Assembly: GCA_964369685.1 (NCBI GenBank)
Contig: CAYJFB010000005.1
Span: 48,041-112,040, forward strand
Source: Avidesulfovibrio sp964369685
GTDB lineage: Bacteria > Desulfobacterota > Desulfovibrionia > Desulfovibrionales > Desulfovibrionaceae
DNA: 64,000 nt
Direction of reading: 5' to 3'
Shown: positions 27,040-36,548 of the stretch, in pieces
How positions within the stretch are numbered: position 1 is the first letter of the stretch
Layout: the number at the start of each line of letters is the position of its first letter
Position numbers and translations under genes: made by a program
Notes under the pieces: generated by a model
Told to the model about the DNA's origin: nothing
Database searches by the model: none
The model's input: the letters and a program-made list of their open reading frames with translations, nothing else

Positions 27040-28683
27040 ATGAGACGAATGATTTATGCAGTGTGCGTTTTGTGTACAATGCTGTTTTTTGTTGTGCAAG
27101 CCTCGTCTGCCCAAGCGGCAGGATATGTGACGGCTCCGTTTACGGTGAACGGTGCTGACGGTTTGGGTTATCTTGGGCGTGCGATTCCTTCAATGTTGTC
27201 TTCACGTTTGTATTGGGAAGGGAACATGGAACCTGTACAGCATGCCTCTGTAGAAGAGCTTGCGCCCCTTTCGGGACACAGCGCGGCACAACATCTTCTA
27301 CAAAAAGTGGCTGCTGATTATGTCATTTGGGGTGATATCAATGTTGTGGGTGATACCGCTGCAGTCACCGTCTATGCGACGGGTAAAGGCAACAGCCAAT
27401 GGCAAAAAAGCACACAAACCTCTGTCAACAGTCTTGTGCCCGCTCTGCAAACCATGGCTGACACGATCAGTGCCGAAGTCTTTGGTCGTCCCATGCCACA
27501 AGGCGGTACGACTGGTTCTGCACAAAATACGGCTCTGTTGTCAAATCAATCTTCACAGCAACAAGTTTATTTAAATCCTCAAATACGTTATCAAGGCTCA
27601 GAAGGCTCACGTTTACGCAGTCCTTCGTTTTCGTTTGCTTCCGCAGGTATGGAGATTGCCGATTTCAACGGTGACAAACGCAACGAAATCGCGCTGCTTG
27701 ATGATGACAAAGTGTTGATCTATCTTTGGGATGAACAATTTACAAAAATTGCTGAATTCACTTGGGGTCCCGGTCTTGATCCGGTTGCCGTCCGTTCCAT
27801 GGATTTGGATCGTGATGGAAAACACGAATTGCTTATTTCAACGTATGACGAAAATTTAACGATTCCTTATACATATACATTAACCATGAACGGCAATCAG
27901 TTGACAGAAATGTTGCCGCGTCAACGTCTTTTTGTCAATGTCGTACGGATGCAACCTGATTTTGTGCCCGTTTTGCTTGGTCAGCGTGGTGATCCATCAA
28001 ATATATTCAGTCATAATGGGGTTTATGAATTACTGCGTCAAGGCAACGAATATGTTTTTGGCCGAAAAGTGTCTTTGCCGTCTTGGGGGAATTTGTATAA
28101 TTTTGCATGGCTTCCGGGAGAAGACGGCGCGGAATCCGACCGTTTTGTGATGTTGACTCCCGATGAAGAATTGCGTGTGTTTGATACGTCTTTACATGCG
28201 CTTTATACAACAACAAATGAAATGTTTTCCGGTTCGACCGTGGGTTTGACCTTGCGTAGTGATTTGCCGGGAACGGGGCGCAGTTCCGAAGCTGAAGACT
28301 TTGGTCTCAGTAAATATTATATTCCGTTGCGGATGATGATTACAGATTTTGACGACAATAAAAAGTGGGAACTTTTGGTCAACAGCCCTTCTTCGCTGGC
28401 TGCCGAATTCTTTGGACGGTTTCGTAACTTCCCTGAATGCGATATTCAAGCACTGAGCTGGGACGGTATTGGTTTGAATTTGTTGTGGAAAACACGTCGC
28501 ATAAAAGGTTCTGTTGCTGATTTTACAGTGGTTGACGCCAATAACGACGGCATGCTTGACCTTGTGGCCAATATAAATAGCTACGCCGGCGCATTGGGAT
28601 TGACAAAAGTTCGTACAACCGTGGTGGCGTATCCGCTTAACCTGAACCAAATGAACCCCAATACGCCCCCGGTCACCGAGTAA
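27040..28683 (+). CDS. Exported FG-GAP/VCBS repeat protein
   Basis: A 547-residue secreted protein with a signal peptide (cleavage near AQA-AG, about residue 26). The N-terminal domain (about 30-150) resembles CsgG/TolB-type domains in the pattern GRAIPSMLSSRL and ADYVIWGDINVVGD. The rest carries beta-propeller repeats with calcium-binding-like loops: DFNGDKRNEIALLDDD, DLDRDGKHELLIS, DFDDNKKWELLV and DANNDGMLDLV. AAGGAG precedes the ATG. Proteins of this kind are common in Desulfovibrio and have no assigned role. A surface or envelope scaffold function is a guess. It stands alone between the methylase gene and the flagellar operon. Confidence 0.82.
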   Translation: MRRMIYAVCVLCTMLFFVVQASSAQAAGYVTAPFTVNGADGLGYLGRAIPSMLSSRLYWEGNMEPVQHASVEELAPLSGHSAAQHLLQKVAADYVIWGDINVVGDTAAVTVYATGKGNSQWQKSTQTSVNSLVPALQTMADTISAEVFGRPMPQGGTTGSAQNTALLSNQSSQQQVYLNPQIRYQGSEGSRLRSPSFSFASAGMEIADFNGDKRNEIALLDDDKVLIYLWDEQFTKIAEFTWGPGLDPVAVRSMDLDRDGKHELLISTYDENLTIPYTYTLTMNGNQLTEMLPRQRLFVNVVRMQPDFVPVLLGQRGDPSNIFSHNGVYELLRQGNEYVFGRKVSLPSWGNLYNFAWLPGEDGAESDRFVMLTPDEELRVFDTSLHALYTTTNEMFSGSTVGLTLRSDLPGTGRSSEAEDFGLSKYYIPLRMMITDFDDNKKWELLVNSPSSLAAEFFGRFRNFPECDIQALSWDGIGLNLLWKTRRIKGSVADFTVVDANNDGMLDLVANINSYAGALGLTKVRTTVVAYPLNLNQMNPNTPPVTE

Positions 28684-28985
28684 ACGTTTTTTTGAGGGAA
28701 AGCTTGTTCTACACGAACAGAGGGCTCTCAGTCTCTCTGAGAACAGCGTCTCCTTCATCTCTCTGAATATTGTCGTATAGTGATATAAAAAGCATGAAAT
28801 GAAAAGCGGATGAGAGCACGGTTTGTATGGCTCTTTATCCGCTTTCATGTTTGTGCCACACAGCGCCATGAACGATGGATCGGAAACAATGAGATGGCAA
28901 CGCTATATTAAATAATGCTCTTTCAATAATATAATGAAAACGTGAACCTTTTCTACAATGAGACACTTTCAACTTGAGTGTACGA
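28684..28985. other. Intergenic region after the FG-GAP gene
   Basis: No gene is seen. It holds a small hairpin TCTCAG/CTGAGA (28726-28742) and a longer imperfect one (28799-28848) with arms ATGAAAAGCGGAT.../...ATCCGCTTTCAT. Either could end transcription of the FG-GAP gene, though neither has a good T-run. Confidence 0.5.
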
Positions 28986-29025
28986 ATAAAAAAATGTGTT
29001 ATGCACATAACAACATAACACATTT
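28986..29025 (-). terminator. Terminator of the flagellar operon after flgL
   Basis: Perfect 12-bp stem AAATGTGTTATG/CATAACACATTT with a 10-base loop. Read on the minus strand it is followed by seven T. It lies about 55 bases past the flgL stop. Confidence 0.85.
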
Positions 29026-29080
29026 ATATATAAAGAATCTTTTTATCTCATGTTTTGGTCGGTTTATTATCCTAAAAAAA

Positions 29081-30691
29081 TTAAATATAGTCCATGAGAG
29101 TCATGCCCATGATGGTTGATGAAGATTTCAGTACACTTTGGTAAGCGGTTTCTTGTTTTGAGAGATTGATCAACAATTCTGTCAAATCGATATCTTCAAT
29201 ATTGCTTTTTCGCTCCATTTGATTCAGTTGTGTCGTATCAAGCGCAGACAGTGTCACTTCCATTCTGTTGAGTTTGCCGCCGATGGCTGCATTCTCGGTC
29301 AATAGGTGTGCGTGAGCCGCGTCGATATATTCTAGCGCTTCACCGATAGCGTCCACATTGTTTGTTTCTAAATTGCCAATCAATTGACCGATTGTCTCAA
29401 ACAAATTTTTATTCAAATCGCCACCAAGAGCCGATTCAAGGTTATCCCCGTTGTCTGCATAATACAAACCGCCGAAAATATCTTTACCAACATTACTGAC
29501 ATCAATCGTTTGTCCCGGGGCGATCTCATAACTCACGCTGGTGCGTTGTGGCTGAATATTGATTTGTGCGCCTGCAGGGATCTGGTTGTCGGGTGCAACG
29601 GCTGTAGAATCTATATCTACAAAGCCTCCGGGTACAACAAGTCGTGCTGTTGGCGGTGTGCCTTGCACGGTTGACATGTTGCCTTCTATCCAAGTGCTGC
29701 CGTTATCCAAGCTGTATGAAAATGCAAATTCACCCGCTGTACCAAGATCAACACCGTCATCAAAACGCATCAGTACGTTACTGGGAAAGGTGCCCGTTGT
29801 CGAAAAATCAACAGAAGGTGGAATCGCAACCGTTCCGTATTGATTGACTGCCGCCGTGGCTTCGTTATCTGCGCCGTTATAAATCATGCTGGGACGCAAG
29901 ACGAGTGAAGAACCTTCAGAAATATCTTCCAAATTTTCGGCGGTACCATAACCCTTGACTTCCATGCTCGAGCCTTGAGGAAAGGTCACACGCGCACCGC
30001 CTACGTCAAAAAACACTTCTTCATCGGCTGTTGCAGGCGGATTTATCGTACCGGTTTGCCATGTTTCGCCACCGTCAAGTGTGTATTCGTAGGCGACTGC
30101 AGTACCGCCGACAGCAGGAGGAATCGTGAACGTATCTGTACCGCTTCCGTCACCTTGAAAACGCACCATGGCACTGTATGAAAGCGTACCGGTCACTTGC
30201 GGCGGTGTTCCTGTGCTCGATACAAGATTTTGTTGTGTTACGGCAAGGCCTTCATCAAAAGAAGACTCATTGTAATCTTGTCCCGCAAAAATTTGTCTGC
30301 CGTTAAATTCCGTATTGGCTTGGTTCATGATTGAACCCAAAAGTTGACGGATTTCTGTGGCAATACCTTTACGCTGTTCGGCGTTATAGGTGTCTGTGGC
30401 GGCTTGCTCGGTCAATTCACGAATACGAGTAATGGTTGTAGACACGTTACCCAGTGTTTGTGTGGCAAGAGAAAGCCATCCTTGTGCGGTTTCGGTATTG
30501 TGAATGTGTTGTGTTGTCAAAGCGATGGATGAACGGTAATCCAAAATATTGGCTGCACCGGCGGGATCATCGGATGGACGATTGACTCGTTTTTGCGTCG
30601 AACTTTGCAGCATGGATTCCATATAGTCAGCCAATGTGCCCTGCATTCCATTCAACATGCTGTCGTACATGGTTTGTTGTGTCACACGCAT
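29081..30691 (-). CDS. flgL: Flagellar hook-associated protein 3 (FlgL)
   Basis: Junction protein between hook and filament. The N-terminal helix MRVTQQTMYDSMLNGMQ, SSTQKRVNRPSDDPAGA and the C-terminal IEDIDLTELLINLSKQETAYQ are flagellin-like D0/D1 regions. The 536 residues exceed the ~300 of enterobacterial FlgL because of a large central, beta-rich insertion (about 150-440), as is usual in this bacterial group. The start has CGGAGAA ahead. It is the last gene of the minus-strand flagellar operon and is followed by a strong terminator rather than by csrA or fliW. Confidence 0.93.
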   Translation of the reverse strand: MRVTQQTMYDSMLNGMQGTLADYMESMLQSSTQKRVNRPSDDPAGAANILDYRSSIALTTQHIHNTETAQGWLSLATQTLGNVSTTITRIRELTEQAATDTYNAEQRKGIATEIRQLLGSIMNQANTEFNGRQIFAGQDYNESSFDEGLAVTQQNLVSSTGTPPQVTGTLSYSAMVRFQGDGSGTDTFTIPPAVGGTAVAYEYTLDGGETWQTGTINPPATADEEVFFDVGGARVTFPQGSSMEVKGYGTAENLEDISEGSSLVLRPSMIYNGADNEATAAVNQYGTVAIPPSVDFSTTGTFPSNVLMRFDDGVDLGTAGEFAFSYSLDNGSTWIEGNMSTVQGTPPTARLVVPGGFVDIDSTAVAPDNQIPAGAQINIQPQRTSVSYEIAPGQTIDVSNVGKDIFGGLYYADNGDNLESALGGDLNKNLFETIGQLIGNLETNNVDAIGEALEYIDAAHAHLLTENAAIGGKLNRMEVTLSALDTTQLNQMERKSNIEDIDLTELLINLSKQETAYQSVLKSSSTIMGMTLMDYI

Positions 30692-30883
30692 GATTTTTCT
30701 CCGAGATGTTTACAAGCATATACAAGATAGTGTCGACGAAAGATGAGTTTTCGTATTCTATGTAAGGAAAATAAACGGCTTTGAGGGGTGCATTTTCTAT
30801 ACATGACCGAAAAGTCCGTAAAATCTGATACAGAGATAGGCGAAAAGACACTGACATCGCCATGCTCTCAGTACAATCAATGC

Positions 30884-32986
30884 TTATTGTTTCATACTCA
30901 AAATGGTTTGCAACATTTCATCGGCTGTGGTTATCAATTTGGCAGCCGCAGTATAAGAATGTTGAAATTTGATTAAACTGGTCATTTCTTCATCCAAGTT
31001 GACACCTGAAACAGCACTGCTTTTGGCTTCCAAATCATCGGCCAAAGTCCCTATATAATCGGCATTACTGATTGATGTACGGGTTTCTGCACCGATCACA
31101 CTGACAGTGGTGTTGTAGTATTCACCAAGTGTCATGGACGTGTTTTCCCAGCCTGTATTGAAAGAAATTGTTTTGGTAGCCAAATCAGCCATGGATAAAG
31201 CGATGGAGTTGTCACCGGGATCAATGTCTCCGTTGTTGTTCACTTTACCGGAATTGATGCCCATGGGATCGTTCACAACCGCACTGTTTAATTCAAGAGT
31301 CAACGCGTCGGTGCCTGTAAAGAAGGTATTGATACCTAAGGCTGCCATGAGACCTGTACTGTCGGTATTGATCGCAAAGGCTGTACTTCCGTGTGTCGGG
31401 TTGTTGAGTGCTGTCAGTTGCAAGCGTCCGTCAAGCACATCAGCTTGCATGTAGGCTCCATAGGTGCCGTTGATTGCATTGGCTACGTCATTGATTGAAT
31501 GTTTTTGCGGATCAAACATTTGAACACCGTCTGTAGCAAGATCAAAATCGAGTCCTTCAGGTAACGGTTGAATGGGCTCGCCCGTGTCATCATAAATCTG
31601 GAAAGACACGTTACCTGTTGTGAGTCGCGAGCTATAATCAAGCCCTGAACCGGAAACACCCAATGCCAAACCGGGTTCATCAACCTGGTATGTTCCGAGA
31701 ACGTGTGTTAAACCGCCTGCAGGAGCACCTTGTGAATGAATACGATTGACTTCCCAAATTAAACTGTTTGCCATGGCATCAAGTTTGTCTTCATAGCGTC
31801 CGATATGATGATCGCGCACACTGAAATATGCGGCAAGCGTCCCGCCTGTAACCCGTTCGCCGTTTTCAGAACCGTTCAACAACACTTGCGGTGTGATATT
31901 CAGCGGCGGACGTGTGGGTTCATTCCAATATAACCCCGTAAAAGGCAGTACTTCAAATTGATCGCCTGCCGTTAATGTTGTGGGATCGGCGTTAAAGGAA
32001 ATTTCCAAATCTTTGACTTGCACTGTTTGCCCAACGGCATCGGGAATAGACACAAGATATTCCGAACCGTCTTCATTGCGCATCCACGTTTTTCCGCCGT
32101 CAAGGGAAACACGCATGGTGCCTTCGGTTCCCGCTTCAGGCGGTGTCACCACTTCAAAAAGGTATTCGTGGGTGTCTTCACCGCTATAGAGCAAGGTGCC
32201 GTCATAGGTCGAACCTTCAACCAAATTGTTTTCGACCCGTCCTGTATGCAATTCAAGCTTATGAATATTGTTAATATCGAGGAGCGGCAAACCTGAGGTT
32301 GTATAAATTGAAAAATTATTGCTGCCTTTGTCGTCAACACGAATATCAATAATTTCTGCAAGATCGCGCACAAGTTGATCGCGTTTGTCCAACAAATCGT
32401 TGGCGTTGTGGACAACGCTTTCACGTGTTATTTGTTCATTGAGTGCTTGAATTTCTTCAACGATCTCATTGGCTTTATCTACGTCTTGTTGAATATAGCG
32501 ATCCATTTCGTATTGGATTTCATCAAGGCTCTCACGAGCACTTTGAATCATTTCCAACATCATGGAGCTGTTCGAGATCAATTCTTCACGCGTGGCCATG
32601 TCGTCAGGCCATAACGAAAGATCTTGCCATGAGTTAAAAAATTCGCTCATGGCATCGTTGATACCGATGGTGTTGGATTCGTTAAAGATACTTTGCACAG
32701 TCTGCATGACGGTGCTTTGGGTATCCCAACGACTGGACAACGTGGACTGATCCAAAAAAGCGTCTTCAACAAAACGATCAAAACTACGAATAATATCAGT
32801 GACTTGAACACCATTGCCCAGTCTTCCGTAAATGGAATTGACACCGGGCATTTCATTAAATTCGACAGTTTGTCGAGAATAGCCTTCAGTGTTGACATTG
32901 GCGACGTTATTACCGGTAACATGCAGAGCGGTTTGGTTGGCAATCAAAGCTGAACCGCCGATATTCAAAAGAGAATTGACGCCCAT
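30884..32986 (-). CDS. flgK: Flagellar hook-associated protein 1 (FlgK)
   Basis: First hook-filament junction protein. The N-terminus LLNIGGSALIANQTALHVTG with NNVANVNTEGYSRQTVEF and the C-terminus SGVNLDEEMTSLIKFQHSY are diagnostic. The 700-residue length is within the range for this group. GGGAGG precedes the ATG, which overlaps the flgN stop by one base (TAATG), so the two are coupled. A 192-base gap without a clear promoter separates it from flgL. Confidence 0.96.
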   Translation of the reverse strand: MGVNSLLNIGGSALIANQTALHVTGNNVANVNTEGYSRQTVEFNEMPGVNSIYGRLGNGVQVTDIIRSFDRFVEDAFLDQSTLSSRWDTQSTVMQTVQSIFNESNTIGINDAMSEFFNSWQDLSLWPDDMATREELISNSSMMLEMIQSARESLDEIQYEMDRYIQQDVDKANEIVEEIQALNEQITRESVVHNANDLLDKRDQLVRDLAEIIDIRVDDKGSNNFSIYTTSGLPLLDINNIHKLELHTGRVENNLVEGSTYDGTLLYSGEDTHEYLFEVVTPPEAGTEGTMRVSLDGGKTWMRNEDGSEYLVSIPDAVGQTVQVKDLEISFNADPTTLTAGDQFEVLPFTGLYWNEPTRPPLNITPQVLLNGSENGERVTGGTLAAYFSVRDHHIGRYEDKLDAMANSLIWEVNRIHSQGAPAGGLTHVLGTYQVDEPGLALGVSGSGLDYSSRLTTGNVSFQIYDDTGEPIQPLPEGLDFDLATDGVQMFDPQKHSINDVANAINGTYGAYMQADVLDGRLQLTALNNPTHGSTAFAINTDSTGLMAALGINTFFTGTDALTLELNSAVVNDPMGINSGKVNNNGDIDPGDNSIALSMADLATKTISFNTGWENTSMTLGEYYNTTVSVIGAETRTSISNADYIGTLADDLEAKSSAVSGVNLDEEMTSLIKFQHSYTAAAKLITTADEMLQTILSMKQ

Positions 32987-33453
32987 TAAAACCTCCCTGA
33001 GTAAATACTGGCTTCGGGATGCATTGGTTTACGAATGCTTCCGCTCGGTAAATAGGCCGGTTCTTGCGGACGTTGTACGCTGTTGTGTAAAAATTCCATT
33101 ACCCGTCGACTCTGATCCAGTAGTGCGACCGACAAATCGGCATTTTGTGACGAACGTCGTGCACAGAGTTGTTCTTTGCGGTCTATTTTGGCGTAGAGTC
33201 TGAGTAGTTCATTGCATTCTTCTTCAGGAAGCATAGCGGCATAATCACGCAACATGCCACCGCCCAAACTCTGCTTGAGATCGCGTTTTTCCGCCATAAT
33301 CTGACGCAACAATTCATGAATCGAAAGCTCAAGAGACATGATTTCGGCGGTGTTACGCTCCATCAGCAACTCAAATTCCTCTTCCAACAAATAGGCCAAC
33401 AACGCAAACGCTTTGTTTTGGCGAATCATCATTGTGTGGATAACGCTATACAT
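32986..33453 (-). CDS. flgN: Flagellar chaperone FlgN-like protein
   Basis: Export chaperone for FlgK and FlgL. The 155-residue protein is mostly helical; the stretch LLEEEFELLMERNTAEIMSLE and then LLRQIMAEK is the FlgN-type core, and the C-terminal tail is polar. Its position directly before flgK, with overlapping codons, is the usual one. Sequence resemblance alone is modest, and context carries much of the assignment. GGAG lies upstream of the ATG. Confidence 0.85.
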   Translation of the reverse strand: MYSVIHTMMIRQNKAFALLAYLLEEEFELLMERNTAEIMSLELSIHELLRQIMAEKRDLKQSLGGGMLRDYAAMLPEEECNELLRLYAKIDRKEQLCARRSSQNADLSVALLDQSRRVMEFLHNSVQRPQEPAYLPSGSIRKPMHPEASIYSGRF

Positions 33454-33504
33454 AACAACTCCTGTTCACAGACAGTCTCTTGGTTTTTGCAAAAAAGATG
33501 TGTT

Positions 33505-34671
33505 TTAATTTCCGAATTGGGCTTTTAACAGATCGACGGCATTCAAGTTTTGCCGTGAGCTGTCGGGCAAGTTTTGCCCTGTTTCAGCCATTGCGGTTTG
33601 CATATTCTCATTTCTTGCAATTTCTGATCCATTATTACGCCGCTGTGTGGCGGCATATTCTGCCGCTTGGTTGCGGCGTTGAGCGCGCAACTGTTCTAAA
33701 GGACTCGGAAGTGTGCCCAATGTTTGTGGGTTGTCTGTGGTGTTTGGGCGTTCAAAGGTGTTGTCACCTTGTGTTGTTTCAGAGACGGGGCGTGTTGGGG
33801 GATAGATTTTTGGTGTTTGTGCCGGTTGAGGTGTTGTGTCGTTATTTTCAGAGTAGCGTCCCGTAACGATGGGATTATCGGAACGAACGCGAGGTATATC
33901 ACTGCGCTTGCTGTCGCCGGCGGCCAAATCGGCACTGCTGCGTTGAACACTCCACAATGGTTCTCGTGTGGCTTGTTGTGCGGATACTTGTTGTTCCACT
34001 TTATGGAGTGCGGCACTCACATGCGGATTTTGATCCTGTGCTGAGGAGGCGTTTGTCGTGAGCGGATTCACATCGGGGTTTACAGGTGTTGTTTGAGTTC
34101 CTGTAACGTTTTCCGCATCGGTTGCTTGAGCGGCTTCGCCGCTGTACATGTCGTCTGCCATTACGGCGGTATGTTTTACCAATGTGGTGTCATTGACTGC
34201 AGCAATGTGTTGTTTTTCCGGTTGTTCAGCCAAGAGAGGTGCGGCTTTGGGTAAGAGCGGGGCAGGTTCGATAGCCATGGGACGTCGACGACTGCCCGCA
34301 GCCAGTTCGCTGGCGTCTTGTAACTGACGCGAGAGTTGAGACATCATCATGTCACTTAGGCCGATACCGCCTGAGGATGCCATGCTTTTACCCAATTCTT
34401 TATCATACATATCTTGCCAAAATTCTTCTTCTTTGCTGTGCATGAGACCGTCTTTGGGTAAGGTATCACGCATGCCTTTCCATATTTTTTGGATGAAGAG
34501 CGCTTCAAAATCTTCACATGCGGCACGCAATTTTGACATTTTATCGGTGTTGTCGGTGTCTTTTGCTGCATACTCCACGGCACGGCGCGCGGCTGTTGTG
34601 CTGGCTTCTGACATAGCGCTTTGTGCCATGGAAACATCACCCATGCCGATTCCGCTAAGAAAAGAACTCAT
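33505..34671 (-). CDS. flgJ: FlgJ-type rod-binding protein with long disordered C-terminus, no muramidase domain
   Basis: The rod-capping/scaffold domain is in the first ~120 residues: LRAACEDFEALFIQKIWKGMR then FWQDMYDKELGKSMA and GIGLSDMM. The enterobacterial C-terminal glucosaminidase domain is absent. Instead about 250 residues of low-complexity, Gln/Thr/Pro/Asn-rich sequence follow, ending in a short ordered-looking tail NAVDLLKAQFGN. Such single-domain FlgJ proteins need a separate wall hydrolase, and none is visible here. The start overlaps the flgI stop (ATGA). Confidence 0.88.
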   Translation of the reverse strand: MSSFLSGIGMGDVSMAQSAMSEASTTAARRAVEYAAKDTDNTDKMSKLRAACEDFEALFIQKIWKGMRDTLPKDGLMHSKEEEFWQDMYDKELGKSMASSGGIGLSDMMMSQLSRQLQDASELAAGSRRRPMAIEPAPLLPKAAPLLAEQPEKQHIAAVNDTTLVKHTAVMADDMYSGEAAQATDAENVTGTQTTPVNPDVNPLTTNASSAQDQNPHVSAALHKVEQQVSAQQATREPLWSVQRSSADLAAGDSKRSDIPRVRSDNPIVTGRYSENNDTTPQPAQTPKIYPPTRPVSETTQGDNTFERPNTTDNPQTLGTLPSPLEQLRAQRRNQAAEYAATQRRNNGSEIARNENMQTAMAETGQNLPDSSRQNLNAVDLLKAQFGN

Positions 34672-35762
34672 AAGACCTCCAACTCGGCATACAACGCACC
34701 CGAAGACTTGAGTGCCTTGAGAATTGAAATGAGATCACGTGGTGTGGCTCCCACGGCATTGAGTCCGTCGGCCAATTCTTGGAGGGTTGCGCCTTCAAGA
34801 ATATGCAATCGACGTGTTTCTTCGTTGACTTCAATATTGGTTTCCGGCGTGACCACGGTTTGCCCTTGACTGAACGGTCCCGGTTGAGAAACTTGTGCTC
34901 CTTCCTGCACCACAACTTGCAAACTGCCGTGTGCTACAGCCACTTGCGACAGACGAACATGTCGTCCGACAACCACAGTGCCTGTGCGTTCATCAACAAC
35001 CACCTTGGCGATGTGTTCGGGGATCACTTCCAAGTTTTCCACCGAAGCCACTAAGGGCACTAAATTCCCCCGATAAGCAGGCGGTACATCCAAAACAACA
35101 GTCCCCGGATCGGGAGCTTGTGCATAATTACCGCCAAGAACATTGTTTAAACGTTCTACAATCTGCATGGTGGTAGAGAAATCGCTGTTGTGCATACTCA
35201 AGGTCAATCGATCTTGTTGATTGAATTCAAACGGCACCGGTCGTTCGATAATACCGCCGCCGGGGATGGTTCCCACGGTGGTGATATTTTTTTGTGTCAC
35301 GGCTCCCGCGCCGCCAATGGTATAACCGCCCAAAGCAATAGAACCCTGTGCCAAGGCATAAATATTGCCATCAACACCTTTCAGCGGCGTTTGTAACAAC
35401 ACACCACCCAACAAACTGGTGGCATCGCCGACACTGGATACCGTAACACTGACGCTTGAACCCGGTTTTGCCGAAACAGGCATTTTTGCCGTAACCATAA
35501 CAGCGGCAACATTTTTCGGTGCCAAATCATCGGGATCGACACCCACGCCCATGCGTTCCAACATGTTGGCCATGGAGCGTGTTGTAAACGGTGCGTCACG
35601 TTTGTCACCCGTTCCGCCGAGACCGACAACAAGGCCATAACCCACAAGTTGATTGTCTCGAACACCGGAAAAGGTGGCTATATCTTTTATTCGTACCGCA
35701 TGGGCAGGCATTGCCAACACGAGGGCCAAAAACAACGCCGCGAATAGATTTTGATAATTCAT
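34668..35762 (-). CDS. flgI: Flagellar P-ring protein FlgI
   Basis: Forms the periplasmic P ring around the rod. A signal peptide (to about residue 22, AHA) is followed by VRIKDIATFSGVRDNQLVGYG, VGLGGTGDKRD and the C-terminal LQELADGLNAVGATPRDLI that typify FlgI. Length 364 is normal. Expected to act with FlgA as chaperone and FlgH as L ring, both encoded just upstream. Confidence 0.97.
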   Translation of the reverse strand: MNYQNLFAALFLALVLAMPAHAVRIKDIATFSGVRDNQLVGYGLVVGLGGTGDKRDAPFTTRSMANMLERMGVGVDPDDLAPKNVAAVMVTAKMPVSAKPGSSVSVTVSSVGDATSLLGGVLLQTPLKGVDGNIYALAQGSIALGGYTIGGAGAVTQKNITTVGTIPGGGIIERPVPFEFNQQDRLTLSMHNSDFSTTMQIVERLNNVLGGNYAQAPDPGTVVLDVPPAYRGNLVPLVASVENLEVIPEHIAKVVVDERTGTVVVGRHVRLSQVAVAHGSLQVVVQEGAQVSQPGPFSQGQTVVTPETNIEVNEETRRLHILEGATLQELADGLNAVGATPRDLISILKALKSSGALYAELEVL

Positions 35763-35849
35763 GGTTTCATCCTTATACGGTGTGTGTTTCTCAGAACAGG
35801 GTGCTCGTCAATTAAAAAAATAAAACGATTTAGCGCGTGGTGACACGCT

Positions 35850-36527
35850 TTAGAACGGCCAGACATTATTCATTAATCGGGTAAACCAACCCACATTTTG
35901 CGTATCTGAGACAACACCTTCGCCATAGTAGGCGATGTGTGCGTCGGCAATGCGGTTTGAGGGGATGGAGTTGTCTGCCAAAATATCACTGGGGCGAATG
36001 AGTCCCGTCACCACCAGATATTGCGTTTCGTTGTTGACGCGTGTTTGTCGTGCACCTTCAATTTGCAAGAGGTTGCCGGGTAAGACACGGGTCACGCGTG
36101 CGGCAACAGTCGCAGTGACGGTTCCCGAACGTTCTGTGGAACCGTCGGAAGAGCTTTCCGTAGTGGAATTCGTACCCAATGCGGCTCCGCCGATGGGAAT
36201 GCCAAGCAGATTACTTTGTCCGAAGAAGGCGTCCACACCAAAGCTGGTTGTTGTTTCTTTATTGGACGTCAGATCGGCGGTGTTTTCGGCGATGGCGTTT
36301 TCAATGATTTTCACCATGACGACATCACCGATACGACTGGCACGATTATCGGTAAACAGCGTTGCTTGTTCACTTGGGCGATATAGTGAACCGGGATTGG
36401 CGTACTGCTGTTCCGGTTCGACATAGGCTTGCGGTGGAGTGAGGGGCGGCATGATTGACGGTTGTTTTGATGTGGCGTTACATCCCGTCAGAACCAAAAC
36501 GGCCAGTGTAAGAAAAGCGTATTTCAT
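35850..36527 (-). CDS. flgH: Flagellar L-ring lipoprotein FlgH
   Basis: Outer-membrane ring lipoprotein. The lipobox LTGC gives a lipidated Cys at about residue 16. The conserved stretch GSLYRPSEQATLFTDNRASRIGDVVMVKI and later LLQIEGARQTRVNNETQYLVVTGLIRP identify the family. The 225-residue length is typical. It is 21 bases from flgA. A possible small hairpin (GCGTG/CACGC near 35833) lies after the stop. Confidence 0.96.
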   Translation of the reverse strand: MKYAFLTLAVLVLTGCNATSKQPSIMPPLTPPQAYVEPEQQYANPGSLYRPSEQATLFTDNRASRIGDVVMVKIIENAIAENTADLTSNKETTTSFGVDAFFGQSNLLGIPIGGAALGTNSTTESSSDGSTERSGTVTATVAARVTRVLPGNLLQIEGARQTRVNNETQYLVVTGLIRPSDILADNSIPSNRIADAHIAYYGEGVVSDTQNVGWFTRLMNNVWPF

Positions 36528-36548
36528 AAAGAGCCTCGACAGCGTTGA

